Shown in pieces: positions 7,995 to 16,980 of a stretch of DNA of 64,000 nt (positions are counted from its first letter, which is position 1; each line of letters opens with the position of its first letter). The notes under the pieces were generated by a model that had not been told where the DNA came from, made no database searches, and saw only the letters and a program-made list of their open reading frames with translations. Origin of the DNA: DUOA01 sp012839095 (GTDB lineage Bacteria > Bacillota > Clostridia > Caldicoprobacterales > DTU083); the NCBI GenBank assembly GCA_050951505.1, contig JBMNJE010000006.1, positions 62,001-126,000 on the forward strand, in the 5' to 3' direction. A program made the position numbers and the translations under genes.

Positions 7995-9788
7995 ATGAAC
8001 AAGCACAAAGAATTGCAGGCATGGGTAGATGAAATGGCTGACCTGTGCCGGCCTGATAAGGTATACTGGTGTGATGGTTCGCAGGAAGAATACGATCGTC
8101 TTCTTCAGGAGATGGTTGATTCAGGTATGGCCATCCGTTTGAATCAGGAAAAAAGGCCGGGCTGCTATTTGTTCCGCAGCCATCCTTCAGATGTTGCCCG
8201 TGTTGAAAACAGGACCTTTATTGCATCCAGGAGAAAGGAGGACGCAGGTCCTACCAACAACTGGATTGATCCGGATGAACTCAAGAAAACAATGACTGAG
8301 CTGTACAGAGGCTGCATGAAAGGCAGAACCATGTATGTTATTCCCTATTCCATGGGTCCCATTGGTTCACCAATCTCAAAGATAGGCGTTGAGATAACAG
8401 ACAGCCCCTATGTTGTTGTCAATATGCGCATCATGACTCGAATGGGCAAAGCTGTCCTTGATGTTTTGGGTGAAGACGGCGAATACGTAAAATGTCTGCA
8501 TTCAGTAGGTGCTCCCCTGGAAGAAGGGCAGGAAGATTCAACATGGCCCTGTGCACCAATGGATAAGAAGTATATCAGCCATTTCCCGGAAGAGAAAATG
8601 ATCTGGTCCTATGGTTCCGGCTACGGCGGAAATGCCCTGCTGGGCAAGAAATGCTTTGCTCTCCGGATTGCATCGGTACAGGCCCGCGAAGAAGGCTGGA
8701 TGGCAGAGCACATGCTTATACTGGGTCTTACTGATCCAAAAGGAAATAAGAAGTATGTTACAGGTGCTTTCCCCAGTGCCTGCGGAAAGACCAATCTGGC
8801 AATGCTGATTCCCACAGTTCCCGGCTGGAAGGTTGAGACAATAGGCGATGATATAGCATGGATGAAGTTTGGTGATGACGGACGCCTCTATGCCATCAAT
8901 CCGGAAGCCGGATTCTTTGGAGTTGCTCCCGGTACTTCCATGGATTCCAATCCCAATGCCATGCTCAGTATTGCTAAGAATACCATCTTCACCAATGTGG
9001 CTTTAACAGACGACGGCGATGTCTGGTGGGAGGGAATCGGTACCGAAGCTCCTGACCATCTGATAGACTGGCAGGGAAATGACTGGACACCGGACTGCGG
9101 CAGGCCGGCAGCCCATCCCAATGCGCGATTTACAGCACCTGCCAGCCAGTGCCCGGCAATTGCTCCCGAATGGGAAGACCCTGCAGGAGTACCTATTTCC
9201 GCCATATTGGTAGGCGGACGTCGTCCCAGCACCATACCTCTGGTTCATGAAAGCTTTGACTGGAATCATGGCGTCTTCCTGGGCTCCATTATGGGCTCTG
9301 AAATAACGGCTGCCACCATTTCCGACAATATCGGACAGGTACGCCGGGATCCCTTTGCCATGCTGCCTTTCTGCGGCTATCATATAGGTGATTATCTGCA
9401 GCACTGGCTGGATATCGGAACAAAATCCGATGCAGAGAAACTGCCCAAACTGTTTTATGTAAACTGGTTCCGCAAGGATGAGGAGGGCAATTGGCTCTGG
9501 CCCGGTTTCGGCGAGAACAGCCGTGTACTGAAATGGATTGTTGAAAGAGTCTCCGGCGAAGGTAAGGCTGAGAAGACAGCCATCGGTTACCTGCCTGCTA
9601 AGGATGCCATTGATACCGAAGGCCTGGATGTAAGCGAGAAAGACATGGAAGAACTGCTCAAGGTCAATAAAGAAGAGTGGCTCAGGGAAGTTGCCTCAAT
9701 CAGAAAGCATTATGCCAACGTGGGTGAAAGACTGCCCAGGGAGATGGTTGAGCAGCTTGATGCCCTTGAAAAGAGACTGCAGGAGTAA
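7995..9788 (+). CDS. pckG: phosphoenolpyruvate carboxykinase (GTP)
   Basis: 597 residues, the usual size for the GTP-dependent family and clearly different from the ATP-dependent one. Visible motifs are the kinase P-loop GAFPSACGKTNLAML (about 257-271), the metal/nucleotide segment GDDIAWMKF, and the INPEAGFFGVAPGTS loop. The C-terminal region has FYVNWFRKDEEGNWLWPGFG. It interconverts oxaloacetate and PEP in the cytoplasm. In anaerobes this serves gluconeogenesis or CO2 fixation toward succinate. The ribosome site is weak (AAAGCGGTGAG). The gene is monocistronic, with its own terminator. Confidence 0.96.
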   Translation: MNKHKELQAWVDEMADLCRPDKVYWCDGSQEEYDRLLQEMVDSGMAIRLNQEKRPGCYLFRSHPSDVARVENRTFIASRRKEDAGPTNNWIDPDELKKTMTELYRGCMKGRTMYVIPYSMGPIGSPISKIGVEITDSPYVVVNMRIMTRMGKAVLDVLGEDGEYVKCLHSVGAPLEEGQEDSTWPCAPMDKKYISHFPEEKMIWSYGSGYGGNALLGKKCFALRIASVQAREEGWMAEHMLILGLTDPKGNKKYVTGAFPSACGKTNLAMLIPTVPGWKVETIGDDIAWMKFGDDGRLYAINPEAGFFGVAPGTSMDSNPNAMLSIAKNTIFTNVALTDDGDVWWEGIGTEAPDHLIDWQGNDWTPDCGRPAAHPNARFTAPASQCPAIAPEWEDPAGVPISAILVGGRRPSTIPLVHESFDWNHGVFLGSIMGSEITAATISDNIGQVRRDPFAMLPFCGYHIGDYLQHWLDIGTKSDAEKLPKLFYVNWFRKDEEGNWLWPGFGENSRVLKWIVERVSGEGKAEKTAIGYLPAKDAIDTEGLDVSEKDMEELLKVNKEEWLREVASIRKHYANVGERLPREMVEQLDALEKRLQE

Positions 9789-9827
9789 ATATTAACACAG
9801 CAGGATAAATGTCCGTGTAAGCATCAG

Positions 9828-9866
9828 CCCCCGATCTGCCTTAACTGCAATCGGGGGTTTATTGCT
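9828..9866 (+). terminator. terminator after pckG
   Basis: CCCCCGAT (9828-9835) pairs with ATCGGGGG (9850-9857), followed by TTTATTGCTTT. Confidence 0.85.
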
Positions 9867-9890
9867 TTATATTTCCTGTGTATCTGACTA

Positions 9891-9918
9891 TTGATTTATT
9901 TTTCCAGTTTGGTATAAT
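9891..9918 (+). promoter_or_regulatory. promoter of the leuS T-box transcript
   Basis: TTGATT (9891-9896), a 16-base spacer, then TATAAT (9913-9918) within TTTGGTATAAT, giving a start near 9925. Confidence 0.65.
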
Positions 9919-9924
9919 AGTGTC

Positions 9925-10186
9925 TAATAAACTGAAATGCAGTAAATATGCATAAATATCAGAAAATAAGCGCTGATGGGAAGCAGTAGACAGGCACTGT
10001 GTCTTAAAGAGAGTACGCTGTATGGTGAAAGGCGGCAGAGACAGCTGTTGAACTCGTCCCGGAGCTGCCTGGATGAAAAGACCAGGCCGGCCGGACCCGT
10101 TATTGTCTTAAAAGAGGTCGCAGTATTCTGCGACAAATAGAGTGGTACCACGGGCCTTCGTCTCTATGGAGATTGAAGGTCTTTTA
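9925..10186 (+). promoter_or_regulatory. T-box riboswitch, leucine specifier, controlling leuS
   Basis: The leader contains the stem I AGAGAGTA element (about 10008), a specifier loop with CTC (10053-10055, a Leu codon) in TTGAACTCG, and the conserved T-box sequence AGTGGTACCACGG (10141-10153). The competing terminator follows, GGCCTTC pairing with GAAGGTC and ending in TTTT (about 10153-10185). Uncharged tRNA-Leu should stabilise the antiterminator and let transcription enter leuS, which matches the gene downstream. Confidence 0.95.
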
Positions 10187-10323
10187 AAATTCATGATATT
10201 CTTATATGACACAAGATAAAAGCAGGTTTGTAAAGCAGTTACAGCATGGTTCAGCTGCTTAATAATTCAGACAGCACCGGCAGCAGGACCGGGAATGAAT
10301 CAGTAAAAGAGGAAGTGAAACGC

Positions 10324-12732
10324 ATGATGGATTATAATCCGGAAAAAATTGAAAAAAAGTGGCAGGATATCTGGGAGAGGGAAGGTGCTTTTTGCGCTTC
10401 TGACGACAAATCAAAGCCAAAATTTTACGCCCTTATCGAGTTTCCCTACCCCTCGGGGCAGGGGCTTCATGTAGGCCATCCCAGGCCTTACACAGCTCTT
10501 GACATCGTTGCCCGCAAACGCCGCCTGCAGGGGTACAATGTGCTCTTTCCCATCGGCTGGGACGCCTTTGGCCTGCCGACGGAAAACTATGCCATCCAGA
10601 ACAAAATCCATCCCAAAATCGTAACCGAAAGAAACGTAGCCCGTTTCAAGCAGCAGTTGAAGGCCCTTGGATTTTCCTTTGACTGGTCCCGGGAAGTTAA
10701 CACCACCGACCCGGAATACTATAAATGGACCCAGTGGATCTTTTTGAAGCTGTTTGAAAAAGGGCTGGCATATAAAAAGGAAGCCCCCATCAATTGGTGC
10801 ACCTCCTGCAAGGTGGGCCTGGCCAACGAGGAAGTGGTGGGCGGCGCTTGTGAACGCTGCCACGGTGAAGTGGTGCGCAAGGTAAAAAACCAGTGGATGC
10901 TGAAGATTACCGAGTACGCAGAAAGGCTGCTGGAAGATCTTACTAGCGTGGACTATATCCAAAGGGTAAAGACCCAGCAGGAGAACTGGATCGGCCGCTC
11001 CGACGGAGCTGAAGTGGATTTCAGGGTGACCGGGGGCAGTTGTCTCCGTGTTTTCACCACCAGGCCTGATACGCTCTTTGGTGCCACCTATATGGTTATT
11101 GCACCGGAGCATCCCCTGATCGAGGAACAAAAAGGCAATATCGAAAATCTGGATGAAATTCGTAAATATCAGGAAATGGCCAGCAAGAAATCCGACTTTG
11201 AACGCACTGAGCTGGCCAAGGAAAAAAGCGGTGTGGAAGTAAGGGGCATAAAAGCCTTAAATCCCGTAAACGGGAAGGAAATTCCCATTTTTATTTCTGA
11301 CTATGTACTCATGTCTTATGGTACAGGTGCCATTATGGCAGTACCCGGTCATGACACCCGTGACTGGGAGTTTGCCAGGGCCTTCGGCCTTCCCATAGTT
11401 GAGGTCGTAGCCGGCGGCAATATAGAAGAGGAAGCATATACGGATATCGAAAACGGCGTTATGGTAAACTCCGATTTCCTTAATGGCCTGCCGGTAGAGG
11501 AAGCCAAGGAGAAAATTACTGCCTGGCTGGAGGAAAAGGGCATTGGTCAGGCCAAGGTAAACTATAAGCTGAGAGACTGGGTCTTTTCCCGGCAGAGATA
11601 CTGGGGAGAGCCTATTCCCCTGGTGCACTGTGACCGGTGCGGATGGGTGCCCATTCCTGAATCCGAGCTGCCCCTGCTGCTGCCTGAGGTGGAAAGCTAT
11701 GAGCCCACCGATACAGGGGAATCACCTTTGGCCAAGATTACCGACTGGGTGAATACCACCTGTCCCAAGTGCGGCGGAGCCGCGGTAAGAGAAACCGATA
11801 CCATGCCCCAATGGGCAGGTTCTTCCTGGTATTTCCTGAGATATACCGATCCTCATAACAAAGCAGCTCTGGCAAGCAGGGAGAATCTGGAGTATTGGAC
11901 ACCGGTTGACTGGTACAACGGCGGTATGGAGCATACAACCCTGCACCTTCTGTATTCACGATTCTGGCATAAATTCCTTTATGACATAGGCGTTGTGCCC
12001 ACACCGGAGCCTTACAGCAAGCGGACTTCCCACGGAATGATTCTGGGAGAAAACAATGAGAAAATGTCCAAGTCCAGGGGCAATGTAATAAATCCCGATG
12101 ACATCATTGAGGAATTCGGAGCGGATACGCTTAGGATGTATGAGATGTTTATCGGCGACTTCGAGAGAAGTGTCCCATGGTCAATGAACGGCGTCCGGGG
12201 CTGCCGCAGATTCCTGGACCGGGTATGGAGAATTCAGGAATTCCTGACGGACGATGAGGGAATCTCCTCTGAAATGGAGAGAAACATTCATAAAACCATC
12301 AGGAAGGTCAGCGAAGACTATGAAACCCTGAAGTACAATACGGCCATAGCAGCCATGATGTCTCTTGTGAATGACTTCTACGCAGCAGGCAGAGTAACCA
12401 GAGGTGAAATGAAGGTACTTCTGATACTGCTGAACCCGGTAGCTCCCCATATTACCGAAGAGCTGTGGTCTTTACTGGATAAGGATTCCCGGCTTATCGA
12501 CCAGAAATGGCCGGAATGGGATGAGTCCAAAACAGTGGAAGACATGGTGGAGATAGCGGTACAGATTAACGGAAAAGTCAGAGGCAGGATGGTACTGGCT
12601 GCGGATGCCACTCAGGAAGAAGCCAAATCAGCTGCCCTGGAGGATGAGAAAATAAAAAGCCTCTTTGAGGGCAGGAATATCGTCAAGGTAATCTATGTGC
12701 CCGGACGGATTTTAAATGTTGTGGTAAAATAA
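10324..12732 (+). CDS. leuS: leucyl-tRNA synthetase
   Basis: The start at 10324 is set by AGAGGAAGTG 6 bases upstream; an earlier in-frame ATG at 10246 lies just past the T-box terminator and lacks a ribosome site. The 802-residue product is a class I synthetase with HVGH (49-52, the HIGH motif), a zinc-type insertion (CTSCKVGLANEEVVGG then CERCH), a CP1 editing domain (about 220-415, TRPDTLFGATYMVIAPEH and GTGAIMAVPGHDTRD), and KMSKS (580-584). A C-terminal anticodon-binding domain is present. It charges tRNA-Leu in the cytoplasm and is controlled by the leucine T-box just upstream. Confidence 0.97.
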   Translation: MMDYNPEKIEKKWQDIWEREGAFCASDDKSKPKFYALIEFPYPSGQGLHVGHPRPYTALDIVARKRRLQGYNVLFPIGWDAFGLPTENYAIQNKIHPKIVTERNVARFKQQLKALGFSFDWSREVNTTDPEYYKWTQWIFLKLFEKGLAYKKEAPINWCTSCKVGLANEEVVGGACERCHGEVVRKVKNQWMLKITEYAERLLEDLTSVDYIQRVKTQQENWIGRSDGAEVDFRVTGGSCLRVFTTRPDTLFGATYMVIAPEHPLIEEQKGNIENLDEIRKYQEMASKKSDFERTELAKEKSGVEVRGIKALNPVNGKEIPIFISDYVLMSYGTGAIMAVPGHDTRDWEFARAFGLPIVEVVAGGNIEEEAYTDIENGVMVNSDFLNGLPVEEAKEKITAWLEEKGIGQAKVNYKLRDWVFSRQRYWGEPIPLVHCDRCGWVPIPESELPLLLPEVESYEPTDTGESPLAKITDWVNTTCPKCGGAAVRETDTMPQWAGSSWYFLRYTDPHNKAALASRENLEYWTPVDWYNGGMEHTTLHLLYSRFWHKFLYDIGVVPTPEPYSKRTSHGMILGENNEKMSKSRGNVINPDDIIEEFGADTLRMYEMFIGDFERSVPWSMNGVRGCRRFLDRVWRIQEFLTDDEGISSEMERNIHKTIRKVSEDYETLKYNTAIAAMMSLVNDFYAAGRVTRGEMKVLLILLNPVAPHITEELWSLLDKDSRLIDQKWPEWDESKTVEDMVEIAVQINGKVRGRMVLAADATQEEAKSAALEDEKIKSLFEGRNIVKVIYVPGRILNVVVK

Positions 12733-12830
12733 CCTTATCATTTACAGCAGCGGAATAAGCTGCTGAATGGCTTATTTGCCGGTTTAACTGATGCTTGTTA
12801 CAGAATAATTCAGACACACGGAGGAATAGA

Positions 12831-13751
12831 ATGCCTGTAAAAATACCCGATGATCTGCCTGCAGCGCAGACATTGCTGGATGAAAATATATTTGTTATGA
12901 AGGAAGGCCGGGCTCTCACCCAGGATATCCGGCCTTTGAAAATTGGCATATTGAATCTGATGCCTACCAAAATAGTAACTGAGACTCAGATTCTCAGGTT
13001 GATAGGAAATACTGCCCTGCAGGTTGATGTGGTATTGCTGCATCCCAAATCCCATAACTCCAAAACCACGCCTCAGGAGCATTTGCTGACCTTCTACAGG
13101 TCTTTTTCCGATGTCCGGAATGAAACCTTTGACGGCCTTATTATTACCGGTGCACCGGTTGAGCATCTTCCCTTCGAAGAGGTGGATTACTGGGATGAAC
13201 TGAAGGAAATAATGGACTGGAAGTTACACAACGTAACTTCCACCCTCCATATCTGCTGGGCGGCACAGGCCGGTTTATATCATCATTATGGAATTCCAAA
13301 ATACGATGTGGGAAAGAAGATCTTCGGGGTATACAAGCACAGCATAACCAGAAAGAATGTAAAACTGCTGAGGGGCTTTGATGACTCCTTCCATGTACCC
13401 CATTCCCGTTACACCGAAGTGCGGCGGGAGGACATTGAAAAGGTGCCTGATCTGGAGATTCTGGCTGATTCCCCCGAGGCAGGCGTGTATATTGTTGCCT
13501 CCAGGGATGAACGTCAGATATTTGTTACCGGTCACTCGGAGTATGATGCCGAGACCCTGAAGCTTGAATATCTGCGTGATAAGGCTAAAGGGCTGGATAC
13601 GGCTGTTCCGGAAAACTATTTCCCCAATGATGATCCCGAGCAGGAACCTTTGGTCAGGTGGAGGGCTCATGCCAACCTGCTTTTTGCCAACTGGCTCAAC
13701 TATTATGTATATCAGGAGACTCCCTACGAGCTTGAAAAGATCAAGTATTGA
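12831..13751 (+). CDS. metA: homoserine O-acetyltransferase, MetA family
   Basis: 306 residues from the ATG at 12831, which has CGGAGGAA 5 bases upstream. The family fold is clear: IGILNLMPTKIVTETQ, the catalytic Cys142 in HICWAAQAG, and FVTGHSEYD with the His and Glu partners. Residue 111, in TGAPVEHL, is Glu. Work on Bacillus and E. coli MetA tied Glu at this place to acetyl-CoA use and Gly to succinyl-CoA use, so the product is probably O-acetylhomoserine for methionine synthesis. No S-box riboswitch is visible in the 98-base leader, only overlapping short hairpins (12744-12782). Confidence 0.93.
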   Translation: MPVKIPDDLPAAQTLLDENIFVMKEGRALTQDIRPLKIGILNLMPTKIVTETQILRLIGNTALQVDVVLLHPKSHNSKTTPQEHLLTFYRSFSDVRNETFDGLIITGAPVEHLPFEEVDYWDELKEIMDWKLHNVTSTLHICWAAQAGLYHHYGIPKYDVGKKIFGVYKHSITRKNVKLLRGFDDSFHVPHSRYTEVRREDIEKVPDLEILADSPEAGVYIVASRDERQIFVTGHSEYDAETLKLEYLRDKAKGLDTAVPENYFPNDDPEQEPLVRWRAHANLLFANWLNYYVYQETPYELEKIKY

Positions 13752-13867
13752 CTGCATTTTTCCTGTATTCCGCCTGACAATCATGGATGCAGGTGATGAC
13801 AGGGACAGACAGGTGAATAATAAACAGAACAGATTACAGAATCACAATAGAATGGCATTAAAATAAT

Positions 13868-13944
13868 ACACCGGCATAACAATAACCCATGAAAATGATC
13901 GTAATGAAGTGAACCTGGGTTGATAGTATTGCCGGTGTTTTTTT
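13868..13944 (+). terminator. terminator after metA
   Basis: ACACCGGCA (13868-13876) pairs with TGCCGGTGT (13930-13938) and ends in TTTTTTT. An inner ACCCATG/GGGT pairing extends the stem. The stretch 13752-14161 otherwise holds only the next promoter. Confidence 0.8.
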
Positions 13945-14032
13945 GTAAGAATCAATTCAGAGCAAAATTAAACATAGAACTTAATATAATTAATATAAAA
14001 CAAAGATAATATTAAAATAATTAAAATAAAAC

Positions 14033-14060
14033 TTGACATTATTTAAAGTTGTTATATAAT
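14033..14060 (+). promoter_or_regulatory. sigmaA promoter of the DUF2089-SHOCT operon
   Basis: TTGACA (14033-14038), a 16-base spacer, TATAAT (14055-14060), in a very AT-rich tract. The leader to the TTG start at 14162 is about 95 bases. Confidence 0.8.
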
Positions 14061-14161
14061 AATAGATGAAAACAAATCCCTGAAGCAATTAAAGGCTGCT
14101 GACTTTAGAGTTCGGCATACCTTAATCAAGCAGGTGAACTGGAGAAAGGAGGGAAGACAGT

Positions 14162-14539
14162 TTGTCACATCCGGTTATCGTAAAGTGCGCTGTCTGCAAC
14201 GACAAGCTGAAGATCTCAACACTATACTGCGGCAGGTGCAATACAAAATACCAGGGAACATTCCATCTGGATAAGTTCAATTATCTGACTTCCGAGCAGA
14301 AATACTTTATCGAAATTTTCCTGAAGTGCCGGGGAAACATCAAGGAGGTGGAGAAGGAGCTCAACATTTCCTACCCTACAGTCAGGAGCAGACTGGATGA
14401 TGTAATCCGCAGTCTGGGCTATTCCATTAAAAGCGACGGGGCTCAGCAGAAGAGCAGAAAGGAAGTACTTGAAATGCTCAGCAACGGTGAACTGACCTAT
14501 GAAGAGGCCATGAACATGTTGAAAGGTTATCCTGAGTGA
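14162..14539 (+). CDS. DUF2089 family protein: zinc ribbon plus helix-turn-helix
   Basis: 125 residues from a TTG start, with AAAGGAGGGA about 9 bases upstream. Four cysteines (KCAVCNDKL, LYCGRCNTKY) form an N-terminal zinc ribbon. A helix-turn-helix-like region follows (GNIKEVEKELNISYPTVRSR, about 60-80), then a C-terminal LSNGELTYEEAMNML segment that resembles the SHOCT-like start of the next two proteins. The family is annotated as DUF2089; a DNA-binding regulator role is inferred. It heads an operon with two SHOCT-like proteins, which it probably controls or works with. Confidence 0.85.
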   Translation: MSHPVIVKCAVCNDKLKISTLYCGRCNTKYQGTFHLDKFNYLTSEQKYFIEIFLKCRGNIKEVEKELNISYPTVRSRLDDVIRSLGYSIKSDGAQQKSRKEVLEMLSNGELTYEEAMNMLKGYPE

Positions 14540-14594
14540 TTATTAAAAAGGCTTACTAATAACAGTTGTTTTTAAGCAAGGAGGAAAGATTAAA

Positions 14595-14981
14595 ATGAAA
14601 GAAGAGATGAGAAAAATTCTTCAAATGGTGGAGCAGAACAAAATAACGGTTGAAGAAGCTGAAAAGCTGCTGGATGTAATGGTTCCGGATGAAGAGGAAG
14701 TGCAGACAGCTCCTGCTGCTTCGGAAAGCATACAGGGGAAATTCCTTCGTGTCAGGGTAACTGAGCATGGAGAACAGAAGGTACAGGTAAACGTTCCCCT
14801 TTCCATTGTGGAGGTAGGTCTCAAAATAGGTATGCAGGTAGGACCGCAGTTCGTTCCGGAAATGGAAGGACTCAAGAATATTGATTTTGGTGAATTAATG
14901 GAGGCAATCCGTCAGGGTGCCACAGGCAAGCTGGTGGAAGTCAAGGATGGAGATGAAGAGGTTGAAATCTATGTAGACTGA
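14595..14981 (+). CDS. SHOCT-like/LiaX-YvlB N-terminal-type small protein, copy 1
   Basis: 128 residues. The N-terminus MRKILQMVEQNKITVEEAEK is a short helical SHOCT-like motif. A linker and a conserved block follow (LRVRVTEHGEQKVQVNVPLS then LKIG), then an acidic C-terminus with VEVKDGDEEVEIYVD. No signal peptide or membrane segment is visible, so it is cytoplasmic. AAGGAGGAAAG precedes the ATG. The next gene is a diverged copy. Related N-terminal domains occur in envelope-stress proteins of Bacillus and Enterococcus; the function here is unknown. Confidence 0.8.
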   Translation: MKEEMRKILQMVEQNKITVEEAEKLLDVMVPDEEEVQTAPAASESIQGKFLRVRVTEHGEQKVQVNVPLSIVEVGLKIGMQVGPQFVPEMEGLKNIDFGELMEAIRQGATGKLVEVKDGDEEVEIYVD

Positions 14982-14993
14982 GAGGAGATGGAT

Positions 14994-15404
14994 ATGAAAC
15001 CGATGGAAATTCTTGAACAGCTGGAGCGGGGGGATATTTCAGCAGATAAGGCCATATCCCTCCTTCAGAAATACAAGAGCAGGTGCGAAGTGAAAGAAGC
15101 TGATAAAAAGGGGATGAAAGTGCGCAAAGCACATTGGATGAAGATCCGCGTCAGAGACGATGGGCATAAGTTTTGTTTCTATTTACCCATCTCCTTGTTC
15201 AGCCTGGGGTTTTCAATTGGAAAGCTGGCTGTAGGGAGCAGATTTATGCCTGAAGACGAAGATTTGGATCAGGTAAGAAAGGTGCTGAAAAGTATTGATC
15301 GGCGGGATATTAAAAAGCTGTTAAATGCTGTCAGGGAGAGCGGAAAAACCGACCTGGTCAAGGTAGAGGACGGAGACAGCATTGTAAATATCAGCCTTAT
15401 TTAG
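14994..15404 (+). CDS. SHOCT-like/LiaX-YvlB N-terminal-type small protein, copy 2
   Basis: 136 residues from the ATG at 14994, 6 bases after AGAGGAG; the ATG at 14988 directly abuts that site and is less likely. It parallels copy 1 block by block: a SHOCT-like start (MEILEQLERGDISADKAISL), a basic linker, MKIRVRDDGHKFCFYLPISL then FSIG, and a closing VKVEDGDSIVNISLI. Copy 1 is acidic in the linker and copy 2 is basic, so the pair may associate. It lies 12 bases downstream of copy 1 in the same operon. Confidence 0.8.
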   Translation: MKPMEILEQLERGDISADKAISLLQKYKSRCEVKEADKKGMKVRKAHWMKIRVRDDGHKFCFYLPISLFSLGFSIGKLAVGSRFMPEDEDLDQVRKVLKSIDRRDIKKLLNAVRESGKTDLVKVEDGDSIVNISLI

Positions 15405-15539
15405 TGCAGTCAATGGCAATGCTGCAAAAACAGTTCAGTGTATAATTATTTTCGCTCTATCTATTCCCAAACCTCTCGCCCGTGTGTTATAGTTAGTACT
15501 GTATTTTCAACCAATAACAAACAGGGGCAGGGTACAGTC

Positions 15540-16238
15540 ATGCCGGGAAAGAACAGCAAGGCAATAAAGAATATTCCCTTAGTGGACAAAATCGGATATG
15601 GAGCCGGAAACCTCACTTTTGGAGTAGTAATCCAAATAATTTCCACCTATATGGTTTTCTATTCCACTGTAATACATAAGCTGCCGGGAAGCATAATCGG
15701 CCTGGCAATAGGAATAAGCGTAATATGGGATGCGGTAAGCGATCCGATTATGGGGCATATCTCCGATAATACCGATTCAAAAAAATTTGGAAGGCGTCAT
15801 TTTTATATTCTCATTGGTGCGATTTCAATAGCCTTTTTCAATTTACTACTATGGGAACTGCCCTTGGCTATGCCTGCCGTGTGGAAAATTGTATTGGTTA
15901 TAACACTGCTTCTTATAGTAAAAACAAGCTCAACGGTTTATTCAGTGCCGCACACTGCCCTGGGTGCTGAACTTAGCGATGATTACAATGAAAGAAGCTC
16001 CATACAGGGTATACGGACAATATTCTTTGTATTAGGCCTTTTCAGCGCCAATGTTATGGGAATGTTTTTATTCTTCAAGCCTACTCCCGAGTATCCCCAG
16101 GGCCAGATGAATCCTGCCGCCTACCGGAATATGGGAGTTGCCGCTTCTGTAATAGCCATTGTCTTTGGGCTGATATGTTACTATACCACAAAGAAATATA
16201 TACCGGCTCTCAATGAAAGTATCAGGCCGGGTCAATAA
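15540..16238 (+). CDS. GPH-family (MFS) sugar transporter, N-terminal half of a frameshifted gene
   Basis: 232 residues from the ATG at 15540. It has six predicted membrane segments and the family hallmarks: LVDKIGYGAGNLTFG at the start, the DAVSDPIMGHISDNTDSKKFGRR loop in two parts, and TVYSVPHTALGAELS. The glycoside-pentoside-hexuronide symporters normally have about 450 residues and twelve segments. Here translation stops at 16238 in the central cytoplasmic loop, and the second half continues in the +1 frame. Removing one G from the GGG at about 16230 would join both halves (RPVNKKQERDV). No promoter was recognised. Confidence 0.82.
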   Translation: MPGKNSKAIKNIPLVDKIGYGAGNLTFGVVIQIISTYMVFYSTVIHKLPGSIIGLAIGISVIWDAVSDPIMGHISDNTDSKKFGRRHFYILIGAISIAFFNLLLWELPLAMPAVWKIVLVITLLLIVKTSSTVYSVPHTALGAELSDDYNERSSIQGIRTIFFVLGLFSANVMGMFLFFKPTPEYPQGQMNPAAYRNMGVAASVIAIVFGLICYYTTKKYIPALNESIRPGQ

Positions 16239-16980
16239 GAAGCAGGAGAGAGACGTCCGGCGTAAAACAATTATTCAGCCGGCATACTTTCGGCCACTGA
16301 CAAATTCTGATTATAGATATGTGGTACTGGGCTATATGTTCACCAATGTTGCATCTGCTCTTATAGGTGCAGTAGGCATGCATGTTTTCACCTATACTTT
16401 CAGATTCACTAATTATGGCATAGCCCTTATTTTCGGCGTACTATTCGGTGCCAGCATTCTTACGCAGCCTCTCTGGATTAAAATTTCGGAAAGATTGGAT
16501 AAAAAACCTTCCGTTATTTTAGGGCTTGGTTCATCCCTGGCCGGGGCACTGTATTTTCTTTTACTGGTCTTTCTGAAGGATTCCGTGGCAGGGCAGGCGA
16601 TGTGGTTTCTGCCCTTTGCGGCACTGTCCGGTTTTGGAATGGGCGGCCTTTTTACCCTGCCTCTGTCCATGGTGGCTGATACAATAGATGTGGAGGAACT
16701 TGCATCCGGCGAGAGAAAGGAAGGCCTGTATTACGGATGCATGACCCTATGTTATAAACTGTCCCAATCAGTAGCCATATTCATACTGGGAACTTTCCTG
16801 GATCTTGTCAGGTTTGATTCCAGCCTTCCGGTTCAGCCGCCGGGCACTGTACTTGCTTTGGGAATAATTTTGGCGGTTGGCTGCATTCTCAGCATTATAA
16901 CTGCCATATTGTGCTACAGCAGATATAAATTAAACAGGGAAAAAGTCACGGATATTCAGCGGCAGCTAAAGATGAGATGA
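16213..16980 (+). CDS. GPH-family (MFS) sugar transporter, C-terminal half of a frameshifted gene
   Basis: The frame runs from 16213 and encodes the missing half: a basic loop, then six membrane segments (from YVVLGYMFTNVASALIGAV to ILSIITAILCYSRYK), with the family MVADTIDVEELASGERKEG loop. The ATG at 16213 lies within the first half and has no ribosome site, so independent translation is doubtful. Together with 15540-16238 it would make one transporter of about 480 residues. Either the gene is broken, the halves are made separately, or an extra G is a sequence error. Confidence 0.78.
   Translation: MKVSGRVNKKQERDVRRKTIIQPAYFRPLTNSDYRYVVLGYMFTNVASALIGAVGMHVFTYTFRFTNYGIALIFGVLFGASILTQPLWIKISERLDKKPSVILGLGSSLAGALYFLLLVFLKDSVAGQAMWFLPFAALSGFGMGGLFTLPLSMVADTIDVEELASGERKEGLYYGCMTLCYKLSQSVAIFILGTFLDLVRFDSSLPVQPPGTVLALGIILAVGCILSIITAILCYSRYKLNREKVTDIQRQLKMR

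Noticed and set aside
10411..11130. 239-codon open frame on the minus strand
   Set aside because: Antisense to leuS, with no recognisable domain.
12733..12830. SAM riboswitch before metA
   Set aside because: Only short overlapping hairpins without the S-box core or a terminator U-run.
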